A stretch of 64,000 nt of DNA from Caulobacter sp. (GTDB lineage: Bacteria; Pseudomonadota; Alphaproteobacteria; Caulobacterales; Caulobacteraceae), in NCBI RefSeq assembly GCF_017744445.1, contig NZ_JAGIBH010000002.1:186001-250000 (forward strand), given 5' to 3'. A program made the translations under genes and the position numbers. Shown here in pieces: positions 17,468 to 27,170 of this stretch. The notes beneath the pieces are model-generated. The model worked only from the letters and a program-made list of their open reading frames with translations. It did not search any database and was not told the origin of the DNA. How positions within the stretch are numbered: the stretch's first letter is position 1; each line of letters opens with the position of its first letter.

Positions 17468-18526
17468 ATGAGCCAGCCTGCCGAGCGCCAGCGTCGTCGC
17501 ACGACCCAGAGCGCCACGATCCGTGACGTCGCCGCGCGGGCGGGCGTGTCGCCCATGACCGTGTCGCGGGTCATCAATCGCGAGAGCACGGTCAAGGAAG
17601 AGACCCGGGCCCTGGTCGAGAAGGCCATCGCCGATCTCAACTACGCCCCCAACCCCGCCGCCCGCAGCCTGGCCGGCAGCGCGCCCTTCCGCATCGGCCT
17701 GCTCTACGACAACCCCTCGACGGGCTATCTCTCGGAGTTCTTGGTAGGGGCCCTGGACGAAAGCAGCCGCACTGGCGCCCAGATCGTCATCGAGAAGTGC
17801 GCCGAGCCCGAGCTGGCCGGCGCCACCCTGACCCGCCTGCTCAAGACCGGCGTCGACGGCCTGATCCTGCCGCCGCCGCTGTGCGAGTCGGCCCAGGTCC
17901 TGGCCGAGGTCCGCGCCGCCGGCGCCGCCGCCGTGGCCGTCGCGCCCGGCATGGCCAGCACCGACATGGCCACCATCCGCATCGACAACGAGGCGGCCGC
18001 CTTCGAGCTGACCCAGCACCTGATCGGCCTGGGCCACAGGCGCTTCGGCTTCATCAAGGGCCACCCGAACCAGACCGTCAGCCAGCAGCGCCTGGACGGC
18101 TTCATGGCCGCCCTCAAGGCCGCCAATATCCCCATGGAGGACATCCGGGTCGAGCAGGGCTACTTCACCTATCGTTCCGGCCTGGAAGCGGCCGAGCGCA
18201 TCCTGGCCGTCGAACCGCGCCCCACCGCCATCTTCGCCGCCAACGACGACATGGCCGCCGCCGCCGCGGGCCTGGCCCACCGCTTGAGCCTGGACGTGCC
18301 GGGCGACGTCTCGATCGTCGGCTTCGACGACACCTCGATCGCCGACAATATCTGGCCCGCCCTGACCACCGTCCACCAGCCCATCGCCGCCATGGCTCGC
18401 GCCGCCGTCGACCTGGTCCTGGAAGAAATCCGCCGCCACCGCGACGGCGGCGGCGAGCCGAGGCAGCTGATGCACCCGCACACGCTGATCGTGCGGGATT
18501 CGTCGGGGCCGGTTAGCGCCGAATAG
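17468..18526 (+). CDS. LacI-family transcriptional regulator, candidate xylose repressor
   Basis: This 352-aa protein has an N-terminal LacI helix-turn-helix (ATIRDVAARAGVSPMTVSRVIN, residues about 17-38) with hinge YAPNPAARSLAGS, and a periplasmic-binding-like sugar domain (about 75-345) ending in VPGDVSIVGFDDT..A....P.LTTVHQP. It lies immediately upstream of xylXABCD on the same strand, separated by a repeat and the xylX operator, so control of the xylose operon is likely. In C. crescentus the characterised xylose repressor XylR is encoded elsewhere as I recall it, so this may be XylR itself, moved, or a second sugar-specific regulator. Confidence 0.85.
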   Translation: MSQPAERQRRRTTQSATIRDVAARAGVSPMTVSRVINRESTVKEETRALVEKAIADLNYAPNPAARSLAGSAPFRIGLLYDNPSTGYLSEFLVGALDESSRTGAQIVIEKCAEPELAGATLTRLLKTGVDGLILPPPLCESAQVLAEVRAAGAAAVAVAPGMASTDMATIRIDNEAAAFELTQHLIGLGHRRFGFIKGHPNQTVSQQRLDGFMAALKAANIPMEDIRVEQGYFTYRSGLEAAERILAVEPRPTAIFAANDDMAAAAAGLAHRLSLDVPGDVSIVGFDDTSIADNIWPALTTVHQPIAAMARAAVDLVLEEIRRHRDGGGEPRQLMHPHTLIVRDSSGPVSAE

Positions 18527-18528
18527 CT

Positions 18529-18661
18529 CCCTCTCCCATAGGGAGAGGGTTGGGGTGAGGGGTTACACCCTCAACCGGCGTGCCGGCACGCCGTCTGCTC
18601 TCGTAACCTCTCACCCTCCCACCGCTACGCGGTGGGCCCCTCCCTCTCTCTATGAGAGAGG
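18529..18661. repeat. Intergenic palindromic repeat, family B copy 2
   Basis: CCCTCTCCC-ATA-GGGAGAGGG lies on the left and CCCTCTCTC-TAT-GAGAGAGGG on the right. The CCCACCGC-hairpin is on the right half. A perfect GGCGTGCC/GGCACGCC stem sits in the loop. It starts 3 bases after the LacI gene stop. Confidence 0.85.
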
Positions 18662-18703
18662 GACAAATAAGATTGGTCAGACAACGTGCTTGCCGTCTCC
18701 ACA

Positions 18704-18717
18704 TGTTAGCGCTACCA
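18704..18717. promoter_or_regulatory. Xylose repressor operator upstream of xylX
   Basis: TGTTAGC/GCTACCA is a 14-bp inverted repeat with one mismatched pair. It sits 74 bases upstream of the xylX start. It matches the site I recall from the C. crescentus xylose-inducible xylX promoter (ACATGTTAGCGCTACCAAG), where the repressor binds in the absence of xylose. Confidence 0.8.
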
Positions 18718-18790
18718 AGCATCTGACGAACGAGCGCCGCCGATAGTCCTCGGCTGCCTTGAGACGCTCGAACAAAGGGGAGACGACGCC

Positions 18791-19945
18791 GTGGGCGTGA
18801 GTGAATTCCTTCCGGAAGACTGGAAAGACGCGACTCTGCTGGGTCGGATCGACTTCGGCGATGGCCCGACGCCCGTGCTGGTGCGCGGCGGCCGTGTCGA
18901 GGATGTCTCGAAAATCGCCCCCACCGTCGCCGACCTGATGAACGCCTTTGGTCCCGGCGCGGCGATCCCGCGCGGCGAGGACAAGGGTCCGCTGGAAGCC
19001 CTCGACATCCGCCCCGTCTGGGAAGACGCCGACGGCCAGGCGGCCGTGAAGCTGCTGGCGCCCGTCGACCTGCAGGTGCTGAAGGCCGCCGGCGTGACCT
19101 TCGCGGTCTCGACCCTGGAGCGGGTGATCGAGGAGCGCGCGCGCGGCGACGCCGCCGCCGCCCTGAAGATCCGCGAACAGCTGTCGGCCAGCATGGGTGG
19201 CGACCTGAAGAGCGTGAACCCGGGCTCGGAGGGCGCCGAGCGCCTGAAGCAGACCCTGATCAAGGACGGCCTGTGGTCGCAGTACCTCGAGGTCGCCATC
19301 GGCCCCGACGCCGAGATTTTCACCAAGGGCCCGACCCTGTCGTCGATGGGCTGGGGCGACCATGTCGGCGTCCGCTATGACAGCCACTGGAACAACCCCG
19401 AGCCGGAAGTCGTGCTGCTGTGCGACGGCCAGGGCCAGATCCGCGGCGCCTCGCTGGGCAACGACGTCAATCTGCGCGACTTCGAAGGCCGCTCGGCCCT
19501 GCTGCTGAGCAAGGCCAAGGACAACAACGCCTCGTGCGCCATCGGTCCGTTCTTCCGCCTCTTCGACGACGCCTTCAGCCTGGACGACGTCCGCTCGGCC
19601 GAGGTCACGCTGAAGATCACCGGCCGCGACAACTTCGTGCTGGATGGCCACAGCAACATGAGCCTGATCAGCCGTGATCCTGCCGTGCTCGCGGGCCAGG
19701 CGTTCGGCAAGCAGCACCAGTATCCGGACGGCTTCGCCCTGTTCCTGGGCACCATGTTCGCCCCGATCCAGGACCGTGACACCGCCGGCCAGGGCTTTAC
19801 GCACAAGGTCGGCGACCGCGTCCGCGTCTCGACCGCCAAGCTGGGCGTGCTCGAGAACGAAGTCACCACCTGCGACAAGGCCCAGCCGTGGACGTTCGGC
19901 ATCTCGGCCCTGATCCGCAACCTGGCCGGCCGCGGCCTCCTCTAA
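18791..19945 (+). CDS. xylX: 2-keto-3-deoxy-D-xylonate dehydratase XylX
   Basis: This 384-aa fumarylacetoacetate-hydrolase-family protein converts 2-keto-3-deoxyxylonate to alpha-ketoglutarate semialdehyde, the fourth step of the oxidative xylose pathway. The N-terminus MGVSEFLPEDWK, and motifs GPTLSSMGWGDHVGV, HWNNPEPEVVL and LGNDVNLRDFEGRSALLLSKAKD carry the metal-binding acidic residues of the fold. GTG 18791 follows a GGGGAGAC Shine-Dalgarno; a second GTG two codons later is also possible. As first gene of xylXABCD, it is expected to be xylose-induced through the upstream operator. Confidence 0.95.
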   Translation: MGVSEFLPEDWKDATLLGRIDFGDGPTPVLVRGGRVEDVSKIAPTVADLMNAFGPGAAIPRGEDKGPLEALDIRPVWEDADGQAAVKLLAPVDLQVLKAAGVTFAVSTLERVIEERARGDAAAALKIREQLSASMGGDLKSVNPGSEGAERLKQTLIKDGLWSQYLEVAIGPDAEIFTKGPTLSSMGWGDHVGVRYDSHWNNPEPEVVLLCDGQGQIRGASLGNDVNLRDFEGRSALLLSKAKDNNASCAIGPFFRLFDDAFSLDDVRSAEVTLKITGRDNFVLDGHSNMSLISRDPAVLAGQAFGKQHQYPDGFALFLGTMFAPIQDRDTAGQGFTHKVGDRVRVSTAKLGVLENEVTTCDKAQPWTFGISALIRNLAGRGLL

Positions 19946-19961
19946 TTCGAAAGCAAGCGCG

Positions 19962-21398
19962 ATGACCGATACCCTGCGCCACTACATCGGCGGCGAACGC
20001 GTCGCTTCGGACGCCCCGACCCAGAGCCTGAACCCGTCGAACACCAACGACGTCGTCGCCCAGGTGCCGAACGGCGGCTCGGCCGAGGTCGACGCCGCCG
20101 TCGACGCCGCCAAGAAGGCCTTCCCCTCGTGGTCGGAAGCCTCGCCGGAAGTCCGCTCGGACCTGCTGGACAAGGTCGGCAGCACGATCATCGCGCGCAG
20201 CGCCGACATCGGTAAGCTGTTGGCCCGCGAAGAAGGCAAGACCGTTGCCGAAGGCGTCGGCGAGACCGTCCGCGCCGGCCGCATCTTCAAGTACTTCGCC
20301 GGCGAGGCCCTGCGCCGCCACGGCCAGAACCTGGAAAGCACCCGTCCAGGCGTCGAGGTCCAGACCTACCGCCAGGCCGTCGGCGTCTTCGGCCTGGTCA
20401 CCCCCTGGAACTTCCCGATCGCCATCCCGGCCTGGAAGGCGGCTCCGGCCCTGGCCTTCGGCAACACCGTGGTGATCAAGCCGGCCGGCCCGACCCCGGC
20501 CACCGCCAACGTGCTGGCCGACATCATGCAGGAATGCGGCGCTCCGGCGGGCGTGTTCAACATGCTGTTCGGCCGCGGTTCGATGGGCGACGCCCTGATC
20601 AAGCACAAGGACGTCGACGGCGTCTCGTTCACTGGCTCGCAAGGCGTGGGCGCGCAAGTCGCGGCCGCCGCCGTGGCCCGCCAGGCCCGCGTGCAGCTGG
20701 AGATGGGCGGCAAGAACCCGCTGATCATCCTGGACGACGCCGACCTGGAGCGCGCCGTCGCCATCGCCCTGGACGGCTCGTTCTACGCCACCGGCCAGCG
20801 CTGCACCGCCAGCTCGCGCCTGATCGTCCAGGACGGCATCCACGACAAGTTCGTGGCCCTGCTGGCCGAGAAGGTCGCCGCCCTGCGCGTCGGCGACGCT
20901 CTGGACCCCAACACCCAGATCGGCCCGGCCGTCTCCGAAGACCAGATGGAGACGTCGTACAAGTACATCGACATCGCCAAGGGGGAAGGCGGCCGCCTGG
21001 TCACCGGCGGTGATCGCCTGAAGCTGGACAACCCCGGCTGGTACGTGCAGCCGACCCTGATCGCCGACACCCAAGCCGGCATGCGGATCAACAACGAGGA
21101 AGTCTTCGGCCCCGTCGCCTCGACCATCCGCGTCGGGTCGTACGAGGAAGCCCTGGAGATCGCCAACGGCGTCGAGTTCGGCCTGTCGGCCGGCATCGCC
21201 ACGACCTCGCTGAAATACGCCCGCCACTTCCAGCGCCACGCCAAGGCCGGCATGACCATGGTCAACCTGGCCACGGCCGGCGTCGACTACCACGTGCCGT
21301 TCGGCGGCACGAAGAGCTCGAGCTACGGCGCCCGCGAACAGGGCTTCGCGGCGGTCGAGTTCTTCACCCAGACCAAAACCTCCTACTCGTGGTCGTAA
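19962..21398 (+). CDS. xylA: Alpha-ketoglutarate semialdehyde dehydrogenase XylA
   Basis: This 478-aa NAD(P)+-dependent aldehyde dehydrogenase oxidises alpha-ketoglutarate semialdehyde to 2-oxoglutarate, the last step of the pathway. Aldehyde dehydrogenase landmarks are present: TPWNFPIAIPAWKAAPAL, SFTGSQGVG for the cofactor, the general base Glu247 in LEMGGKNP, the catalytic Cys281 in GQRCTASS, and EEVFGPVAS. It is 16 bases downstream of xylX. In Caulobacter the name xylA refers to this dehydrogenase, not to the xylose isomerase of E. coli. Confidence 0.95.
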   Translation: MTDTLRHYIGGERVASDAPTQSLNPSNTNDVVAQVPNGGSAEVDAAVDAAKKAFPSWSEASPEVRSDLLDKVGSTIIARSADIGKLLAREEGKTVAEGVGETVRAGRIFKYFAGEALRRHGQNLESTRPGVEVQTYRQAVGVFGLVTPWNFPIAIPAWKAAPALAFGNTVVIKPAGPTPATANVLADIMQECGAPAGVFNMLFGRGSMGDALIKHKDVDGVSFTGSQGVGAQVAAAAVARQARVQLEMGGKNPLIILDDADLERAVAIALDGSFYATGQRCTASSRLIVQDGIHDKFVALLAEKVAALRVGDALDPNTQIGPAVSEDQMETSYKYIDIAKGEGGRLVTGGDRLKLDNPGWYVQPTLIADTQAGMRINNEEVFGPVASTIRVGSYEEALEIANGVEFGLSAGIATTSLKYARHFQRHAKAGMTMVNLATAGVDYHVPFGGTKSSSYGAREQGFAAVEFFTQTKTSYSWS

Positions 21399-21403
21399 GC
21401 AGC

Positions 21404-22150
21404 ATGTCGTCAGCCATCTACCCCAGCCTGAAGGGCAAGCGCGTCGTCATCACCGGCGGCGGCTCGGGGATCGGGGCCGGCCTCACCGCCGGCTTCGCGC
21501 GCCAGGGCGCGGAAGTGATCTTCCTGGACATCGCCGACGAGGACTCCAAGGCGCTGGAAGCCGAGCTTTCGGGCTCGGCCATTCCGCCGGTCTACAAGCG
21601 TTGCGACCTGATGGACCTGGACTCGATCAAGGCGGTCTTCGCCGAGATCGGCGACGTCGACGTGCTGGTCAACAACGCCGGCAATGACGACCGCCACAGC
21701 CTGGGCGACGTCACCGGCGCCTATTGGGACGAGCGGATCAACGTCAACCTGCGCCACATGCTGTTCTGCACCCAGGCCGTCGCGCCGGGCATGGCCAAGC
21801 GTGGCGGCGGGGCGGTGATCAACTTCGGCTCGATCAGCTGGCACCTGGGTCTGGAGGACCTGGTCCTGTACGAAACCGCCAAGGCCGGCATCGAGGGCAT
21901 GACCCGCGCCCTGGCCCGAGAGCTGGGCCCCGACGACATCCGCGTCACCTGCGTGGTGCCGGGCAACGTCAAGACCAAGCGCCAGGAGAAGTGGTACACG
22001 CCGGAAGGCGAGGCCGAGATCGTCAAGGCCCAGTGCCTGAAGGGCCGCATCGTGCCCGACAACGTCGCCTCGCTGGTGCTGTTCCTGGCTTCCGACGACG
22101 CCTCGCTGTGCACCGGCCACGAGTACTGGATCGACGCGGGCTGGCGGTAA
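21404..22150 (+). CDS. xylB: D-xylose 1-dehydrogenase XylB (SDR family)
   Basis: This 248-aa short-chain dehydrogenase oxidises xylose to xylonolactone with NAD+. It shows the Rossmann motif TGGGSGIGAG near the N-terminus, NNAGNDDRHS, and a catalytic set Ser143, Tyr156 and Lys160 (SISW then LYETAKAG). The length of 248 residues matches the characterised C. crescentus enzyme. The start ATG 21404 was preferred over an upstream in-frame start overlapping xylA. It follows xylA by 5 bases. A large stem-loop separates it from xylC. Confidence 0.95.
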   Translation: MSSAIYPSLKGKRVVITGGGSGIGAGLTAGFARQGAEVIFLDIADEDSKALEAELSGSAIPPVYKRCDLMDLDSIKAVFAEIGDVDVLVNNAGNDDRHSLGDVTGAYWDERINVNLRHMLFCTQAVAPGMAKRGGGAVINFGSISWHLGLEDLVLYETAKAGIEGMTRALARELGPDDIRVTCVVPGNVKTKRQEKWYTPEGEAEIVKAQCLKGRIVPDNVASLVLFLASDDASLCTGHEYWIDAGWR

Positions 22151-24878
<2,728 letters not shown>

Positions 24879-24885
24879 CCTCTTC

Positions 24886-25045
24886 CCTTCTCCCCTTGCG
24901 GGAGAAGGTGGCCCGAAGGGCCGGATGAGGGGTCGATAAACGCAGAACGCCGCGACTGGCCGATGGGCCGGTCGCGGCGTTTCTGTTCGTGCAACCCCTC
25001 ACCCGAGCGCCTATGGCGGCCACCCTCTCCCGCAAGGGGAGAGGG
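24886..25045. repeat. Intergenic palindromic repeat, family C copy 1
   Basis: CCTTCTCCCCTTGCGGGAGAAGG-type hairpin, then a CGAAGG/CCGGATGAGGGGT segment, is mirrored at 24990-25045 by ACCCCTCAC...CACCCTCTCCCGCAAGGGGAGAGGG. Its loop encloses the terminator-like hairpin at 24946-24981. The second copy is at 43021-43147. Confidence 0.8.
24946..24981 (+). terminator. Terminator-like hairpin after xylD
   Basis: AACGCCGCGACTGGCC at 24946-24961 pairs with GGCCGGTCGCGGCGTT at 24966-24981 (16 pairs, one G-T), followed by TCTGTT. The stem is very strong but the T tract is interrupted. It is the likely end of the xyl operon transcript. Confidence 0.6.
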
Positions 25046-25049
25046 AAAC

Positions 25050-25235
25050 TCAGTCCTCGGCGAACGACCGCCGCTCGGAATCTATGCCGCTCTGCTCGAG
25101 CACGTCGTTGGCGATGGCCAGCACCGACTCCGCGTCCTGCTTCGAGCGCGAGACCAGCACGACCTCGTCGCCGACCGCCACGGCCCAGCGGTCGCCGTAA
25201 CGGCGGACGGAAAGATTTCGGTTCTGGTCGGACAT
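25050..25235 (-). CDS. Small conserved hypothetical protein, 61 aa
   Basis: It starts MSDQNRNLSVRRYGDRWAV and continues with a strand-rich segment (VAVGDEVVLVSRSKQDAESV) and an amphipathic helix (LAIANDVLEQ). The layout resembles small DUF2188-like folds of unknown function, but the match is weak. ATG 25235 was chosen because a longer frame would run into the upstream gene's promoter region. It is divergent from the decarboxylase pseudogene, with about 100 bases between them. Confidence 0.6.
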   Translation of the reverse strand: MSDQNRNLSVRRYGDRWAVAVGDEVVLVSRSKQDAESVLAIANDVLEQSGIDSERRSFAED

Positions 25236-25339
25236 CCAGCCACTCAAACGCTGAACCCAGGGTCGAGCCCCAATGGGGCCAGAGCATGGCAGCTTGACCG
25301 CTTGGCCTGTGGACCGCCTCATGGTGAACGGAGGGGCCC

Positions 25340-26068
25340 ATGACATCGCAGGACTTCGAGGACGGCCTGGCGGCCATGGCAGCGGCCGCGCGGGAAGCGA
25401 TCGCCTATCGGCGCGGGGTGGCCGCCGCCGAGACGACGCCGGTGGCGACCTATCGCGACATGCTGGCCGCCTTCGACGCGCCTCTGCCCGAGACGTCGGG
25501 GGCGCCCGGCGAGATCATCCAGGACCTGATCACCCGCGCTACGCCAGGCATCCGCGCCGCGACCGGACCGCGCTTCTTCGGCTGGGTGATCGGCAATTCG
25601 CACCCGACGGGCGTGGCCGCCGACTGGCTGGCCTCGGCCTGGGGTCAGAACGTCGGCAACCTGGTCTCGGCCCCGGCCGCCTCGGCGATCGAGACGGTGG
25701 CGGCCAACTGGCTGCTGGAGATCCTGGACCTGCCGCGCCAGGCCTCGGTAGGCTACGTGACCGGCGCGACGGTCGCCAACTTCGTCTGCCTGGCCGCCGC
25801 GCGGTCCGAGGTCCTGGCTCGCATCGGCTGGGACGTCGAGGCCGACGGCCTGATCGGCGCTCCCCCCGTGCGGGTGCTGATCGGCGCCGACGCCCATGCC
25901 ACCGTGTTCTCGGGCCTGAAGTATCTGGGCCTGGGCGCCAGGCGGGTGATCACGGTCGAGACCGACGACCTGGGCCGCATGCTGCCGTCCGCCTTCGAAC
26001 AGCGCGACCACCGACCGCGACGGCGAGATCACGGTCGCCGCGGTGATTTCGGCCTGGCGTATGGTTAA
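25340..26068 (+). pseudogene. Truncated PLP-dependent decarboxylase
   Basis: The first 220 or so residues look like a group II pyridoxal-phosphate decarboxylase (aromatic amino-acid decarboxylase fold): FGWVIGNSHPTGVAADWLAS, NLVSAPAASAIETVAANWLLE, YVTGATVANFVCLAAAR and DAHATVFSGLKYLGLGA. Intact members are about 470 residues and carry the PLP lysine near residue 300. Here homology stops after MLPSAFEQ, and the frame ends in Arg-rich sequence (RDHRPRRRDHGRRG) that looks out of frame. In another frame, bases 26003-26084 read as a plausible protein tail (ATTDRDGEITVAAVISAW...). So a deletion probably fused two genes. The start has a good GGAGG Shine-Dalgarno. No activity is expected. Confidence 0.75.
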
Positions 26069-26084
26069 AGAGGCCCGGAAGTAA

Positions 26085-26220
26085 ACAAGCCTGACCATGT
26101 AAAGAAGCTTAAGAATTTCCTAAAAAACCTGCAGTGAATTGTAAAATTCTCTTCTGGGTTGAAACTCAAAATAGGTCTATGGTTGCGAGATCGGGGGCTG
26201 TTTTATCTAGTGCGGACAGC
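26085..26220. other. AT-rich patch downstream of the decarboxylase pseudogene
   Basis: The 60 bases from 26101 are about 32% G+C and the next 60 about 48%, against roughly two-thirds for the surroundings. It contains AAGAATTTCCTAAAAAACC and TGTAAAATTC. No convincing gene, inverted repeat or transposon end is seen. It could be an insertion scar or a promoter region. Confidence 0.6.
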
Positions 26221-26451
26221 ATGTTGTCGGTGACACGCGCCCCTCTTCAACGCCCTGAATCGCCAACCCTCGTGGTCCTGGTGACGGCGCTGCAGCTCGG
26301 CCTGGTCGTGGTGGTCTGGCTCCTGGCCTTGATCCCCGCCGCGATCGCCGCCTTAACCGTCTTGAGCTTCAAGGCCGTGCGCGGCGCGTTGCGAAAGGCT
26401 CCGGCTGTCCTGCCTCCCCTGAAAAACAAAATGGGGGAGGATGGCCGATGA
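26221..26451 (+). CDS. Small membrane protein, 76 aa
   Basis: The sequence has a long hydrophobic stretch (TLVVLVTALQLGLVVVVWLLALIPAAIAALTVL, residues about 18-50) that forms one long or two short membrane helices. A basic cytoplasmic-type tail follows (KAVRGALRKAPAVL). No family is recognised. The ATG at 26221 was chosen over one at 26134 that would add residues encoded by the AT-rich patch; no strong Shine-Dalgarno decides the point. Its stop overlaps the GNAT start (ATGA), so the two are probably translated together. Confidence 0.5.
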   Translation: MLSVTRAPLQRPESPTLVVLVTALQLGLVVVVWLLALIPAAIAALTVLSFKAVRGALRKAPAVLPPLKNKMGEDGR

Positions 26452-27053
26452 GCGTTCGCCCCGCCCAGGCTCCTGATCTCGCGCCCCTGGCCCGCCTGTG
26501 GTGGCAAGGCTGGCGCGACGCCTATTTGCCGCTGGTCCCCAAGGCCCTGGCCGCCCGCCGCACCCTGGACAGCTTTATCGACCGCATGGCCGTGGCCCTG
26601 CCCCGCGTGCGCACGCTAGGCCCTGTCGGCGCGCCGCTGGGCTTCCACCTGGTCAAGGACGATGAGCTGAGCCAACTCTATGTCGACGAGGAGTATCGGG
26701 GCGCGGGCATCGCCACCATGCTGGCGGTCGACGCCGAACAGCGCCTGCTGGACGCCGGGATCACCACGCCCTGGCTGGCCTGCCCCATCGGCAACGCCCG
26801 CGCCGCCCGCTTCTGCCAGAAGTCCGGCTGGACCCTGGCCCGCGCCCAGACCATCCCGACCGAGATCCCCGGCGGCTGGTACCCGCTGAAGATCTGGCGC
26901 TACGAAAAGCACCTGACCCAGCCCTCGCCCTGGGCCGCCCGCGCGGAGGATGAGCTGTCGGGCTCGGCGCGGCCCAAAACCCTCTCTCATGGAGAGAGGG
27001 AGGGGCCCGCCGCGAAGCGGTGGGAGGGTGAGAGGGTACGCCCTCTCCAATAG
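26448..27053 (+). CDS. GNAT-family N-acetyltransferase with a repeat-encoded tail
   Basis: This 201-aa protein has a GNAT fold: SVRPAQAPDLAPLARLW at the start, then LSQLYVDEEYRGAGIATML with the acetyl-CoA pyrophosphate loop (R-G-A-G-I-A), and NARAARFCQKSGW. The expected enzyme ends near residue 165 (YPLKIWRYEKHL). The last 24 or so residues (TLSHGEREGPAAKRWEGERV) are translated from the family B repeat at 26980-27161 and are probably non-functional. It overlaps the upstream small membrane protein gene by 4 bases. The substrate is unknown. Confidence 0.8.
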   Translation: MSVRPAQAPDLAPLARLWWQGWRDAYLPLVPKALAARRTLDSFIDRMAVALPRVRTLGPVGAPLGFHLVKDDELSQLYVDEEYRGAGIATMLAVDAEQRLLDAGITTPWLACPIGNARAARFCQKSGWTLARAQTIPTEIPGGWYPLKIWRYEKHLTQPSPWAARAEDELSGSARPKTLSHGEREGPAAKRWEGERVRPLQ

Positions 27054-27161
27054 CGCACGGTCAGTGCGCCAAGGGCCTCGGGATTTTCCGGCTAAGGGTG
27101 AAACCTCTCACCCTCCCACCGCCCATGGCGGCGGGCCCCTCCCTCTCTCTATGAGAGAGGG
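26980..27161. repeat. Palindromic repeat, family B copy 3, overlapping the GNAT 3' end
   Basis: CCCTCTCTC-ATG-GAGAGAGGG on the left, CGCGAAGCGGTGGGAGGGTG next, then the mirror image ending CCCTCTCTC-TAT-GAGAGAGGG. It lies between convergent genes: the GNAT frame runs into its left arm, and the TonB receptor stop lies 10 bases beyond its right arm. Confidence 0.85.
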
Positions 27162-27170
27162 AATTCATCC

